A stretch of 64,000 bases of DNA from Lysobacter firmicutimachus (GTDB lineage: Bacteria > Pseudomonadota > Gammaproteobacteria > Xanthomonadales > Xanthomonadaceae). The DNA lies in the NCBI RefSeq assembly GCF_037027445.1, contig NZ_JBANDL010000002.1, forward strand, positions 62,001 through 126,000. The letters run 5' to 3'. The translations under genes and the position numbers were made by a program. The notes under the pieces were generated by a model that had not been told where the DNA came from, searched no databases, and was given only the letters and a program-made list of their open reading frames with translations. Positions 33,722-41,511 of the stretch are shown one piece after another (within the stretch, counting starts at the first letter, position 1; every line of letters starts with the position of its first letter).

Positions 33722-34741
33722 TCAGTCTGAGTAAGGCTCCGGATTCGCCAGTGCCGCGCCGCGGTGATCGGACTGAGTGGGGTCGTTGCGATAGTTGTCC
33801 ACCCACTGGCTCCAGCCATAGCCGAGTCGCGCGTCCTCGTCGTACACGTAGCCGTAGCCGTAGCCGTAGCCGGTCACGCTGAAGCGGTTGTCGACCACGC
33901 TCAACGCGCGGCCGTAGCTATTGCCCCAGCGCGACTCCAGGATCAGTTGGTAGCCCTGGCCCTCGAACAGGTTGCCCTCGACGCGGACTTGGTCGATGTC
34001 GGCGGCGGTCTGGAAGAACAGCGAGCCGGTGTCATTGCCCGAGCGGATGTCGAGACGGTTGTTGCGGATCAGCATGCGCCGCAATGGATTGGCGGCGGTG
34101 GAGAAGTCGCGCACGGTCGCAGCCGAGTTGTGCGACGCGCTGGAGCCGGTGCCGTAGGAACGCAAGCGGTGGACGTAGTTGCCGTCGGCGACGGCGTCGT
34201 ATTGCGGGCCGGTGTTGTAGAAGCAGATGCCGCTGCCGGTGTCGTGAATGTAATTGCGCTCGAGGATGCCCACGCCGAGGAACGCGCACGAACGCGAGAT
34301 GCGCTTTTGCGCGATCAGCGCGCCGGAGATTTCCGAGTCGCGGATCTCAACCCGGCCCTTGGCCGGCGGGCAGCTGTCGTTGACGCAGCGCGAGTAATCG
34401 GTCGTGGTCAGCACCGCGGTGCCCTCGCTGAGCGAGGTCGGGCGGAAGCACGAGCGTTCGATGACGATGTCGCCGGCCGACAGGTCCAGCGGCGCCTCGA
34501 AGCGCACGTCGCTAATCCGCGCGCCCGCCGGAAGTTTGGCGTTGCCGGTGTAGCGAGGCAGGGAATCGCAGGTATACCGGCCCAGCGCGGCCAGGCCGGT
34601 GTTGGTGGGGGTCAGCTGCCAGCCGCGCAGCGCTTGTTGTGCGTTGGCGGTGCCGGCAAACGCGACCAGCGCGCCGCAAGCGAGGAGGTGGACGATCCGG
34701 GCAGAGGAGGCGGCGCGTGCAGGTGTTCCGACATTCATCAT
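33722..34741 (-). CDS. Secreted parallel beta-helix-like protein
   Basis: The 339-residue protein has a long signal peptide (ARIVHLLACGALVAFAGTANAQ) with probable cleavage after ANA. The body has irregular beta-helix-like turns (VEIRDSEISGALI, GILERNYIHDTGSGICFYN, LIRNNRLDI, VEGNLFEGQGYQLIL), as in right-handed parallel beta-helix and polysaccharide-associated proteins. Paired cysteines suggest periplasmic or secreted disulfides. A Gly-Tyr run (GYGYGYGYVYDE) lies near residue 295. No catalytic residues can be assigned. Confidence 0.75.
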   Translation of the reverse strand: MMNVGTPARAASSARIVHLLACGALVAFAGTANAQQALRGWQLTPTNTGLAALGRYTCDSLPRYTGNAKLPAGARISDVRFEAPLDLSAGDIVIERSCFRPTSLSEGTAVLTTTDYSRCVNDSCPPAKGRVEIRDSEISGALIAQKRISRSCAFLGVGILERNYIHDTGSGICFYNTGPQYDAVADGNYVHRLRSYGTGSSASHNSAATVRDFSTAANPLRRMLIRNNRLDIRSGNDTGSLFFQTAADIDQVRVEGNLFEGQGYQLILESRWGNSYGRALSVVDNRFSVTGYGYGYGYVYDEDARLGYGWSQWVDNYRNDPTQSDHRGAALANPEPYSD

Positions 34742-35035
34742 GGCTCTCCCTCGGGAAGGTGGTCGTTAAGGGGAATGCGCGTCCGCAGGCTCGACTGAGG
34801 CGGCGCTCCCCAGGCCGGGGCGGCCTTTGGCACCGCGCTGGCGAGCCGTCCGTCGGCTCGGTTCTTCGCCGGCACTATGATCCGGACCGGCGGTCATTCG
34901 TCGGCTTGCTCTGCATCACGCTTGTACAGTTGATTGCGCGCACGCAGTCGATCCAGGACAGCCTCGGTCCTTGACGCGCAAGCAACTAGACGGGAAATGC
35001 ACGGGGAGCGGTGCGTCGAGTAGGCGGCGCCGGGC

Positions 35036-35779
35036 TCAATTCGCGCTCGCGGCCGACGGCGCAGCAGCTTTGCCGACCCAGGCTTCTGCGTCGACGATAC
35101 GCTGCGAAGACTGCTCCCGGGCGACCCGTTCGAGCATCGCGCGATTGCTGTAGCTGCCGACGACCATGATGCGCTTGCCCGGGTGGTCGCGGACGGCCTT
35201 CCGCACTTGGCTGGCCATGTAGCCGTCCCAGCGGGCCTGGGCGGCCGCGAAATCCGGGCCGGCCAGCGCGAACTGGGCCGACTGCAAGCCATAGGCCACC
35301 GCCGCGGTCTTTTCGTCCTGGATCTGCCCTGGCTGCTGCCAGTAGGCCAGAAGCGCTTCGTCGGTCGCCTCGTCCAGGCGAGTTAGGGCTGCGGCTCCGA
35401 TCGGGTTGCGTTGTTTGAGCGCTGCGAACGCCGCCCCCGCTTGGCGAGTAATTTCTTCATAAAGATCGCCGCCGGGCTCCATGGCGACGGCATTAATTCG
35501 CATCTCGGCGAGCAGCGGCCAGATCACCGCCGGATATTCCGGCCGCCCGGGCGTCGGCTTTTTCTCCGCGAGTTCGTCGGGCCTGACTTCCAGGACCAGG
35601 ACGTCCGGGCGGAACTCGACGATCGCCGAGCGCAGACGATCATAGTCAAAGGCCGGCTCGCGATCGTGCAGACCCTGCAGGGCGCCGATGACGACGACCC
35701 GGTCGTCGGCGCCGAATGCCTTGATCGAGCCTATCCACAGCAATAGGACGGGGAGAGCGAACAGCAAGGCAGAGTACAT
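35036..35779 (-). CDS. Exported hypothetical protein, TraB/ChaN-like appearance
   Basis: The start at 35779 (MYSALLFALPVLLLWIG) gives a signal peptide ending near KAFG. The mature 225 residues begin VVVIGALQGLHDREPAFDYDRLRSAI and contain PDVLVLEVRPDE. That resembles the first strands and acidic site of the TraB/ChaN-like erythromycin-esterase superfamily; HPGKRIMVVGSYSNRAML near the end could be the matching C-terminal strand. Assignment is tentative. Confidence 0.65.
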   Translation of the reverse strand: MYSALLFALPVLLLWIGSIKAFGADDRVVVIGALQGLHDREPAFDYDRLRSAIVEFRPDVLVLEVRPDELAEKKPTPGRPEYPAVIWPLLAEMRINAVAMEPGGDLYEEITRQAGAAFAALKQRNPIGAAALTRLDEATDEALLAYWQQPGQIQDEKTAAVAYGLQSAQFALAGPDFAAAQARWDGYMASQVRKAVRDHPGKRIMVVGSYSNRAMLERVAREQSSQRIVDAEAWVGKAAAPSAASAN

Positions 35780-35890
35780 GTTGCGCACGGCGAAGCACCT
35801 CGTTCCAGTACCTGGGGGCACGCTAAACCCGGGTCGGCCGCAGACGCCAGCGCAATTCTGCGAGCGGGACCGTCCTGTCGGCGAGCGGGC

Positions 35891-36736
35891 TCAGCGGGCT
35901 AGAACGCTGGCGAGGTTGTCCCGGTACCGCCGGCTCAGGCGTAGGGTGTGGCCGCCCTGCAGGACCACGCTGGCGTCGCCCCGGCCCAAGCGGCGGATCT
36001 CGCAGATCCGGTCCAGGCGCACGATCGCGCCGCGATGGATGCGGGCGAAGTCCGCCGGGAGCTCGTCGGTCAGGGCGGCGAGCGACCGATCCATGAGCAG
36101 GCTGCGGCCGCCGGCGTGCACCTCGGCGTAGTCGCCGGCGGCGGCGATCCAGTCGATCTCGTGAAAGCGGACCAAGCGCGAGCCGGCGCCCACGCGAACC
36201 CACAACCCCTCGCTTTCGGGCCGTTCCGGCGCCGCCTCGGCGGCGCCGGGGCGCTGGCGCAGGTGCCGACGGATCAGCACGGCGATGATCAAAGCGGTAT
36301 AGGCGAAGGCGGCCTTGTCCAAGTTGGCCAATACCACCGGCCATACCATCGCCGATGGGTTCGGCAGCCCCGACCCATAAACGGGCCAGAAAACGACGAC
36401 GAACAAGGCGACGTGCAGTGCGGTAGCGAACAAGTATCCGAACACGGCGATGGCCGCCTGCTGGACTTTGTTCAAACCGCTTGCGAATAAGCGATCGGCC
36501 GCGGCCATTATCGCCGGCGCCAGAACCGCCCAAACCGAGAATATCGCCGCGGTATAGCCCAGCGTGCTCCACCAATCCTGAGGACGGCCCCGGTAGGCGG
36601 CGAAGGCCTGCCCTTGAGCTGCGCTGATCAAGGTCGCCAACGCCCATACCGCCACGCCCAGCAGTATCGAGCGCGCGCTGTATGCAGGCAGGCGCGCCTC
36701 GATCTGGGTTCGAATCTTGTCCCACGCCTTTCGCAT
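35891..36736 (-). CDS. Membrane-anchored LytTR transcription regulator
   Basis: Four hydrophobic segments lie in residues 20-155 (ILLGVAVWALATLISA; YTAAIFSVWAVLAPAIM; IAVFGYLFATALHVALFVVVF; LDKAAFAYTALIIAVLI). A LytTR DNA-binding domain follows at about 178-281 (VRFHEIDWIAAAGDYAEVH... FARIHRGAIVRLDRI). There is no receiver or kinase domain. Such membrane LytTR regulators in Xanthomonadaceae sense envelope signals directly. The ATG at 36736 gives MRKAWDKIRTQ. Targets are unknown. Confidence 0.88.
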   Translation of the reverse strand: MRKAWDKIRTQIEARLPAYSARSILLGVAVWALATLISAAQGQAFAAYRGRPQDWWSTLGYTAAIFSVWAVLAPAIMAAADRLFASGLNKVQQAAIAVFGYLFATALHVALFVVVFWPVYGSGLPNPSAMVWPVVLANLDKAAFAYTALIIAVLIRRHLRQRPGAAEAAPERPESEGLWVRVGAGSRLVRFHEIDWIAAAGDYAEVHAGGRSLLMDRSLAALTDELPADFARIHRGAIVRLDRICEIRRLGRGDASVVLQGGHTLRLSRRYRDNLASVLAR

Positions 36737-36949
36737 CGAAGTTCGATTCTCTCGGGGAACTCGGAGCGGGAGTCTGCTGGGTTTTGCTGCGCTTGTAACC
36801 TGCCCTTGGTGGCGGCACGGCAGGGACAGCGCTCGCTCGCCGGCAGGCCCAGGCTCGCTTTCGTGGGCGCCTCGGCCCCGGCGGTATCGCGATCCCGCCG
36901 GACGAGCTACCCAGGCTCAGCCTAGCGCCTCGCGGCGCGCATGGAAGAA

Positions 36950-37248
36950 CTCGGCGGCGGCCGCGCCCGCGCCCGATCGCCGCACGGTCCCCGCGCCTGG
37001 GCCGCCGCAGCCCCCTCGGGATCTGCTGCGCCCATGCGCGTGCTGCCGGCCGGCTGGAAGCCCTTGAGGTCGGCGAGACCTGGGATGTCCACGACGCCGA
37101 GCGGGCGTTCGACTTCCAGCGCCATTGGGCCGCACCGATGGCCCGTACGCCGCCTGGGCTGCGCGCCCATCTGCAGCAGATGGAATGGGAGGCGCGGGAA
37201 ACCTCGCCGACGTTCGTGCGGCTCCATAGCTCAATGGGCACGCCTTAG
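36950..37248 (+). pseudogene. Decayed gene family, copy C
   Basis: Only the C-terminal part survives. One frame reads ALEVGETWDVHDAERAFDFQ, RHWAAPMARTPPGLRAHLQQ, MEWEARETSPTFVRLHSSMG and then a stop, matching the end of the pseudogene at 19088-19669. It lies upstream of the LytTR gene on the other strand. Very GC-rich remnants precede it. Confidence 0.6.
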
Positions 37249-37538
37249 ATTCGCCGAGCACGACGGCGTGGAAGAGCGCCCGGTATCCGAACCGATGGGT
37301 AAGCGATTGGAGTTCCCTGCTGGGTATCGACCATCCACCAAACTCAGGGATAGCAGCGCTCACAAAGCGAAGCACCATTTGTTTGCAAGTGAGTCAAGCC
37401 GTGCTTTATTGGTCGTAGAAACACGACACAACCCAACTCGCCAATGGCCCGTACGGACTCGGCCCTGAATTGCGTTTCAGGGGCGCCTTGGGTCTTTTGG
37501 TTGCGGATCCTCCTTGCCAAACTTTTCGAGTCGCAAAC

Positions 37539-38216
37539 ATGAGCAGCGAAAACAAAATCCCCGACCCAAAAACAGCAATCTCTCTTTTAGAACGGTACAA
37601 CGACGTAACTTTCGTCCTAATGATCGTCAACGCGGTTGCGGCCGCGGATCTGTTCCTGTCCTACAACCTCGGCAAGAATCTTCTAACCTTCGACTGGACG
37701 TTTGGAGTCCAGGGGCTTGGCGTCGGCTGGGGCGTACTTTTTTTTGTTTCCTTGCTACTCCTGTTCTCAGTTGGCAGCAGCGTAATAGTTGCCCTGGGCG
37801 AATATGTCTGGCGACTCTTGCCCGAGCGCGATATGCCGACTGGCGGCGGTCCAGATCCCTGGAACGTAACGCCGCGCCAACTTGAAGAACACGCCTTAGC
37901 CGAAAAGGACGCTCTCCTATTGAGTTTGGTCGTCAAGGCCAGAGAAGAGGACGACGCCAGGCGGCACGATCATCAGCGCCGACTGTCGGTCACCGCATTG
38001 GCTTGGCCTCTACTGTTCGCCGAGTTGTACATGCCGGGGACGGTTGTTAACGGCGCCCCCACCTTTGTGCAGTTGATCTGCGGCGTTCTGGCGATCGGCT
38101 CTTTCATGCTGTTCATGGACATGACGGAGCTTTCGCGGTACCGCCCGACCCAGATCTTCTACCCGCCGCTCGCACGTTTGTACCGACAGCGCTGGGAGAA
38201 CCAGAGGGCGAGTTAG
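37539..38216 (+). CDS. Hypothetical inner-membrane protein, 225 aa
   Basis: The start at 37539 (MSSENKIPDPKTAISLLERY) removes an improbable extension. Four hydrophobic stretches are visible: VTFVLMIVNAVAAADLFL, GVGWGVLFFVSLLLLFSVGSSVIVAL, VTALAWPLLFAELYM and FVQLICGVLAIGSFMLFMDM. A charged cytoplasmic loop (residues 120-165) separates the two pairs. The family is not recognised. Lower GC than its neighbours and the T-arm-like repeat 69 bases downstream suggest it belongs to an inserted segment. Confidence 0.7.
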   Translation: MSSENKIPDPKTAISLLERYNDVTFVLMIVNAVAAADLFLSYNLGKNLLTFDWTFGVQGLGVGWGVLFFVSLLLLFSVGSSVIVALGEYVWRLLPERDMPTGGGPDPWNVTPRQLEEHALAEKDALLLSLVVKAREEDDARRHDHQRRLSVTALAWPLLFAELYMPGTVVNGAPTFVQLICGVLAIGSFMLFMDMTELSRYRPTQIFYPPLARLYRQRWENQRAS

Positions 38217-38284
38217 CCGCCGGAGGAACCTGTAGCTGCCCCTGCATCCTATAGGCGCGTTCTATCGGGCTGTTCCTTCCTTTG

Positions 38285-38328
38285 CGTGAACCTACCAGTT
38301 CGAATCCGGTAGGCATGGCGCGCCAATT
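38285..38328 (+). repeat. Direct repeat with tRNA T-arm character, copy 2
   Basis: The first 25 bases are identical to 28679-28703, and GGCGCGCCAA follows again. Around GTTCGAAT the flanks ACCAG and CCGGT pair with one mismatch, as a tRNA T-stem would. Confidence 0.65.
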
Positions 38329-38368
38329 ATCGGCGGAGAGCTCTCTGCGCACTCCGCGCGCCCTCTCA

Positions 38369-38390
38369 AAGCCCCGGTCTCGGCGGGCTT
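38369..38390. terminator. Short GC-rich hairpin, AAGCCC/GGGCTT
   Basis: AAGCCC (38369-38374) pairs with GGGCTT (38385-38390) around a ten-base loop, about 150 bases after the membrane protein gene and 75 bases from the stop of the convergent gene at 38467. There is no long T-run, so termination activity is uncertain. Confidence 0.35.
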
Positions 38391-38466
38391 CAGCGAGGGG
38401 CGTTTGGTTTTGGGAAGCCGGCACCCTGCGCGAATCCACCCGTTTCCGCCTCACGGCGACCGATGC

Positions 38467-39216
38467 TCAACGGCGGCGGCTTATACATTGGCGCAACCGG
38501 TCCCGAGCCTGGTGGCCGCTGTGCCATTCGCCCCAGATGAACGTCTCGTCGCCCGACGCGACCTCAAAGTCCTGCACATCCTTGATCGCATCCAGCAACG
38601 CCTGGGTTGAAGGAACCGCGAACATCACCATGCCCATCCGCTGTTCCCATGGAAAAGATCCGCGAAAAGCCTGCACTTGCTGAGTTTCTCCGGATTGTTT
38701 CAAGCTGAGGCGCTGCCGTACGATCTGTTTCGTCGGCGCAATTCCGGCCCCATAAAAAGCGAGAAACGTGCCCGGATTCTCGCCGGCCCAGTCCATGAGC
38801 ATGACGCCTCCCTGTGGCGTCAGAAAGCTGGCAAGACAAATCTGCTTGTGATCGCTCCTGCTCGCCTCGGGATATTCCCAGTACCCCTGTTTCAGACGAC
38901 GATAAGCGGGGTCCTTCATCCGCTCGGCCTCGCGCCATTCCTCGGCCTTGCGCGACCCTTCCATCAGGATCTTCCATTCTTCGGGGTCGAAACGCCGAAA
39001 AGGGAGGCCGTCGACGTAGCTGCCGTTTTCTTCCTCTCGATCATCCGCCGCCTCCTCGATGGGGCCCATCGGTGCACAGGCCTCCCAACCCGCACTTCCG
39101 CCCCCGGTCGGATAGTAGCCGGGTGGGCATCGACCCTCGGCGTGGGCCGGAGAGCCGAAGGCGCAAGCCAAAAGCGATAGGCCGGCAGAAAAGAACCAGT
39201 AAGACAACGGGCGCAT
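38467..39216 (-). CDS. Secreted hypothetical protein with DUF4189-like N-terminus
   Basis: The 249-residue protein has a signal peptide (YWFFSAGLSLLACAFGSPAHA). The segment EGRCPPGYYPTGGG followed by WEACAPMGP is the cysteine motif seen at the start of many secreted xanthomonad DUF4189-type proteins. The remaining 150 residues contain GGVMLMDWAGENPGTFLAFYG and MVMFAVPSTQALLDAIKDVQDFEV, not assigned. It probably acts in the periplasm or outside the cell. It stands alone. Confidence 0.7.
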   Translation of the reverse strand: MRPLSYWFFSAGLSLLACAFGSPAHAEGRCPPGYYPTGGGSAGWEACAPMGPIEEAADDREEENGSYVDGLPFRRFDPEEWKILMEGSRKAEEWREAERMKDPAYRRLKQGYWEYPEASRSDHKQICLASFLTPQGGVMLMDWAGENPGTFLAFYGAGIAPTKQIVRQRLSLKQSGETQQVQAFRGSFPWEQRMGMVMFAVPSTQALLDAIKDVQDFEVASGDETFIWGEWHSGHQARDRLRQCISRRR

Positions 39217-40061
39217 AAGAGGTCCTGTGGTTATTCGGTTCGACTTGTCAGAAGCGAACAGGTTCCGGCAGTTTCGAGATCATCGATCGCCCTCCTCTCC
39301 CCAAAAAAGGGCGCGTCCCCGTACTTCGTCCCCAAACCCGTCGGCGAGATTGCCTGCCTCCCGCTACAGCGCACTATATCGTCACAGATCGTGGTTTCGT
39401 TCAAATGGATCTTGAGCATACCGGTGGCCGACGGTCTGCCGCGTCGCGCTCGACTCAAAAGAGCGGTTTGATGGCGTGGATGAATCCACGGCCAGGAGTG
39501 GAACCATTCGTGTCCCGAACGCGACGATAGGGAGTTCCATCTGCAAGTGCGGAGTTTCCCATTCGCGAACGACTTCGGAATGCGGCGGCGGTGGGCCTGG
39601 CATTTCGGTGGTCGAAATTTGCGCAACAGCGGTGCGGTTGGCATTGGCGCCCAGGGTGCAGGGTTCCGCATTGTGGGTTCTCAAGCGATGCCGTCTTGAT
39701 GGCGTTTGGCGGGATCTGCATCGGCCGCAAGATCGTCCAGATCCCCAATCCCGGATGACACGCGTCCCAGCGGCGCCACCGAAAACGATCTGACGGTCGA
39801 TCCGCCGCGGCTATGGACCGATCAGAGGGGGCGGCTACGATCGAAACGTAGGCAAACGGTCTGGCTTGAGCTTGGCGATCCGGTCGCGGACCACGCACCG
39901 TTGTCGCCTGTGTTTTGCGACATTGCGGTGCTCGGCGAACTGCGGGTGCCGTAGCGCGTTGACCCAACGTCCAGGCGCGTTCGTCTGCCGGTCCGGTGTC
40001 TAGGGGCAGGCATCCACGGGTCCCCTTGGGCCGCAGATTGGCCGTCCAGGGGCGGGTAAAT
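39217..40061. other. Gene-poor stretch with repeat copy 39452-39476
   Basis: About 840 bases hold no gene I can support. Open frames exist on the minus strand (39382-39684 is the best), but the products have no family look. It contains the second copy of the AAAAGAGCGGTTTGA repeat at 39452-39476, overlapped by a CGTGGAT/ATCCACG hairpin at 39475-39490. Confidence 0.5.
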
Positions 40062-40097
40062 GCATTGATATTGATGTATAGAACATCTGTTGATATG
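40062..40097 (+). promoter_or_regulatory. Operator-like site 1 of an XRE regulator (proposed)
   Basis: The 36-base AT-rich sequence reads GCATTGATATTGATGT..., then ACATCTGTTGATA. It aligns with 43666-43701 at about 34 of the core and flanking positions combined minus a few mismatches (22 of 27 in the core). The GATGT/ACATC arms are inverted. It lies about 35 bases ahead of the gene at 40133. The matching site stands beside an XRE regulator, so both are proposed targets of that protein. Confidence 0.55.
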
Positions 40098-40132
40098 CTC
40101 ATTCCATCTCCCTGGCCCCTTGTGGGGCCTTG

Positions 40133-40936
40133 ATGCCGGAAGCCCCTGGAATGACATCTGCCCGACATGCCCGCGCAGCGACAAGGGCGCGAGATGCCCA
40201 GCCCGGTAGCGCCATGACCCCGGACCGAATGGCCTTTGTCGCATCCGCGCAAGGCGTGGACAGTGAGGGCGTGCCGGTGAGCGCCGTGGTCTTGTGCTGG
40301 CCCACGGTGCCGCAGGCATGGGTTGAGGTCGGGTATTGCTTGCGCGCCATGCTGGTTGAACGGGGGAGGATGCTGCCCGGCATACCTTTGCCGGCGCGAG
40401 CATCTTGGCTCCGCGATTGCGCGCCGCAACTGGCGGCTCCGTTTCAGCGAACCGCCCTGGCGGAGGAAACCTCCGTTGCGGCCCTGCTTTCTCGGGCGGC
40501 AATGCGTGTGGCCGTCACGGTGGTTGGTGTCGGTCCGTCTCGAGTTGCCGCGCCGAGTTCCCGGGCGATGCCCCTGGAGGGGTGCTTGACGACGTTTGAC
40601 CGCGAAGCGAGTTCGGCATCGAAACGCGACTGTGCGTTCGTGGTCAGCGCGGCGCAGCCCGAGTCGATTCGAGCGGAGTATCTCGATTCGCTGGAGCTCG
40701 CGCGCTCCCGTATGCCGGGCTCGTCGCTGTTGCGAGACCTTCAGTTGACCTTTCTGCCGAGCGGTACGGAGCCTCTGCCGACGGAGCTGGCGAATGTGGT
40801 TGCCACTTCGGTGCTTCGCCATCTCCAGTCACACGGCGACACCGACGCGGTGTTCGACGCCGTCAGGTCCAAGTTTGCGAACGATCCGTTCCCGCGGGGT
40901 TGGGGCAAGACCCGATTGAAACGTGCGACCCGATAA
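40133..40936 (+). CDS. Hypothetical protein, about 267 aa, under operator-like site 1
   Basis: Start choice is uncertain (ATG 40133 or 40151). The product is Ala/Arg/Val-rich without signal or membrane segments. Recognisable strands are AVVLCWPTVPQAWVEVGYC, MRVAVTVVGVGP and RDCAFVVSAAQPESIRAEY; the C-terminus ends WGKTRLKRATR. No known domain was recognised. The gene may be regulated by the XRE protein at 43252-43515 through the site at 40062. Confidence 0.6.
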   Translation: MPEAPGMTSARHARAATRARDAQPGSAMTPDRMAFVASAQGVDSEGVPVSAVVLCWPTVPQAWVEVGYCLRAMLVERGRMLPGIPLPARASWLRDCAPQLAAPFQRTALAEETSVAALLSRAAMRVAVTVVGVGPSRVAAPSSRAMPLEGCLTTFDREASSASKRDCAFVVSAAQPESIRAEYLDSLELARSRMPGSSLLRDLQLTFLPSGTEPLPTELANVVATSVLRHLQSHGDTDAVFDAVRSKFANDPFPRGWGKTRLKRATR

Positions 40937-41035
40937 AGCGCGCAAGCGATTGCGACCGCCCAATGCTCTGTGGAGCTTACGCATGTTGCGACAGCGGCTG
41001 ATGGCAATGTCCTTCGGACCCAATGAGGTGATGCG

Positions 41036-41242
41036 GTGGTAGCCGGGAAGGAAGCGGATGAAATCCGACGGATGTGCATGGTGTTGTTCTGCGAATTGCA
41101 GGACATTCGTCAACGTCTCGATATCGTTCCTCTGGGCCTTCGGGATGAGGATGCTTATCGGGAGAAGGTCAAGACATACGTGAAATTGTTCGAAGATCGT
41201 ATGAGTGCGGTGGAAGGGGGGCGGTCGGGTCGCGAGTTGTAG
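41036..41242 (+). CDS. Small hypothetical protein, 68 aa
   Basis: A GTG start at 41036 follows GAGGTG. The product is a charged helical protein (MCMVLFCELQDIRQRLDI... EKVKTYVKLFEDRM). It lies 100 bases after the previous gene in the same direction and may be cotranscribed. No function is visible; size keeps confidence moderate. A GCGGGCG/CGCCCGC hairpin at 41280-41297 lies just downstream. Confidence 0.5.
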   Translation: MVAGKEADEIRRMCMVLFCELQDIRQRLDIVPLGLRDEDAYREKVKTYVKLFEDRMSAVEGGRSGREL

Positions 41243-41511
41243 GCGACCTCGCTGCGTACTCCAGGGAGCAGAGAACGGAGCGGGCGAGACCGCCCGCGGG
41301 CGTTCAACGGCCGAAACGCGGCTGGCTGGGAAGCGGTGCGCTGGCCAGGGTGGTTGGGCATGGCCTGCGTGGCGGGTGTTCGGTTTTGAGCGTCGGGCAC
41401 TCCCGCTTTACCGAAACCGCGCACCTGCCGGGCGCAGCGGCATTCAGGGGGAATGAACTCGCTGCAACACGGTGGCTTGAGGCCGTTGTCGGCTAACGCT
41501 GTCGCGCATAC

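Noticed and set aside
33840..33870. Tandem hexamer run coding Gly-Tyr repeats in the secreted protein at 33722-34741
   Set aside because: It is a simple in-frame repeat within a coding region and needs no separate explanation.
35823..37241. A 472-codon minus-strand frame over the LytTR gene
   Set aside because: It shadows the LytTR regulator and the antisense of family copy C; composition is low-complexity Arg/Gly/Pro.
39382..39684. Minus-strand frame of 100 codons in the gap before the XRE-linked genes
   Set aside because: It has no family resemblance, no ribosome site of note and competing frames of similar length; not supported as a gene.
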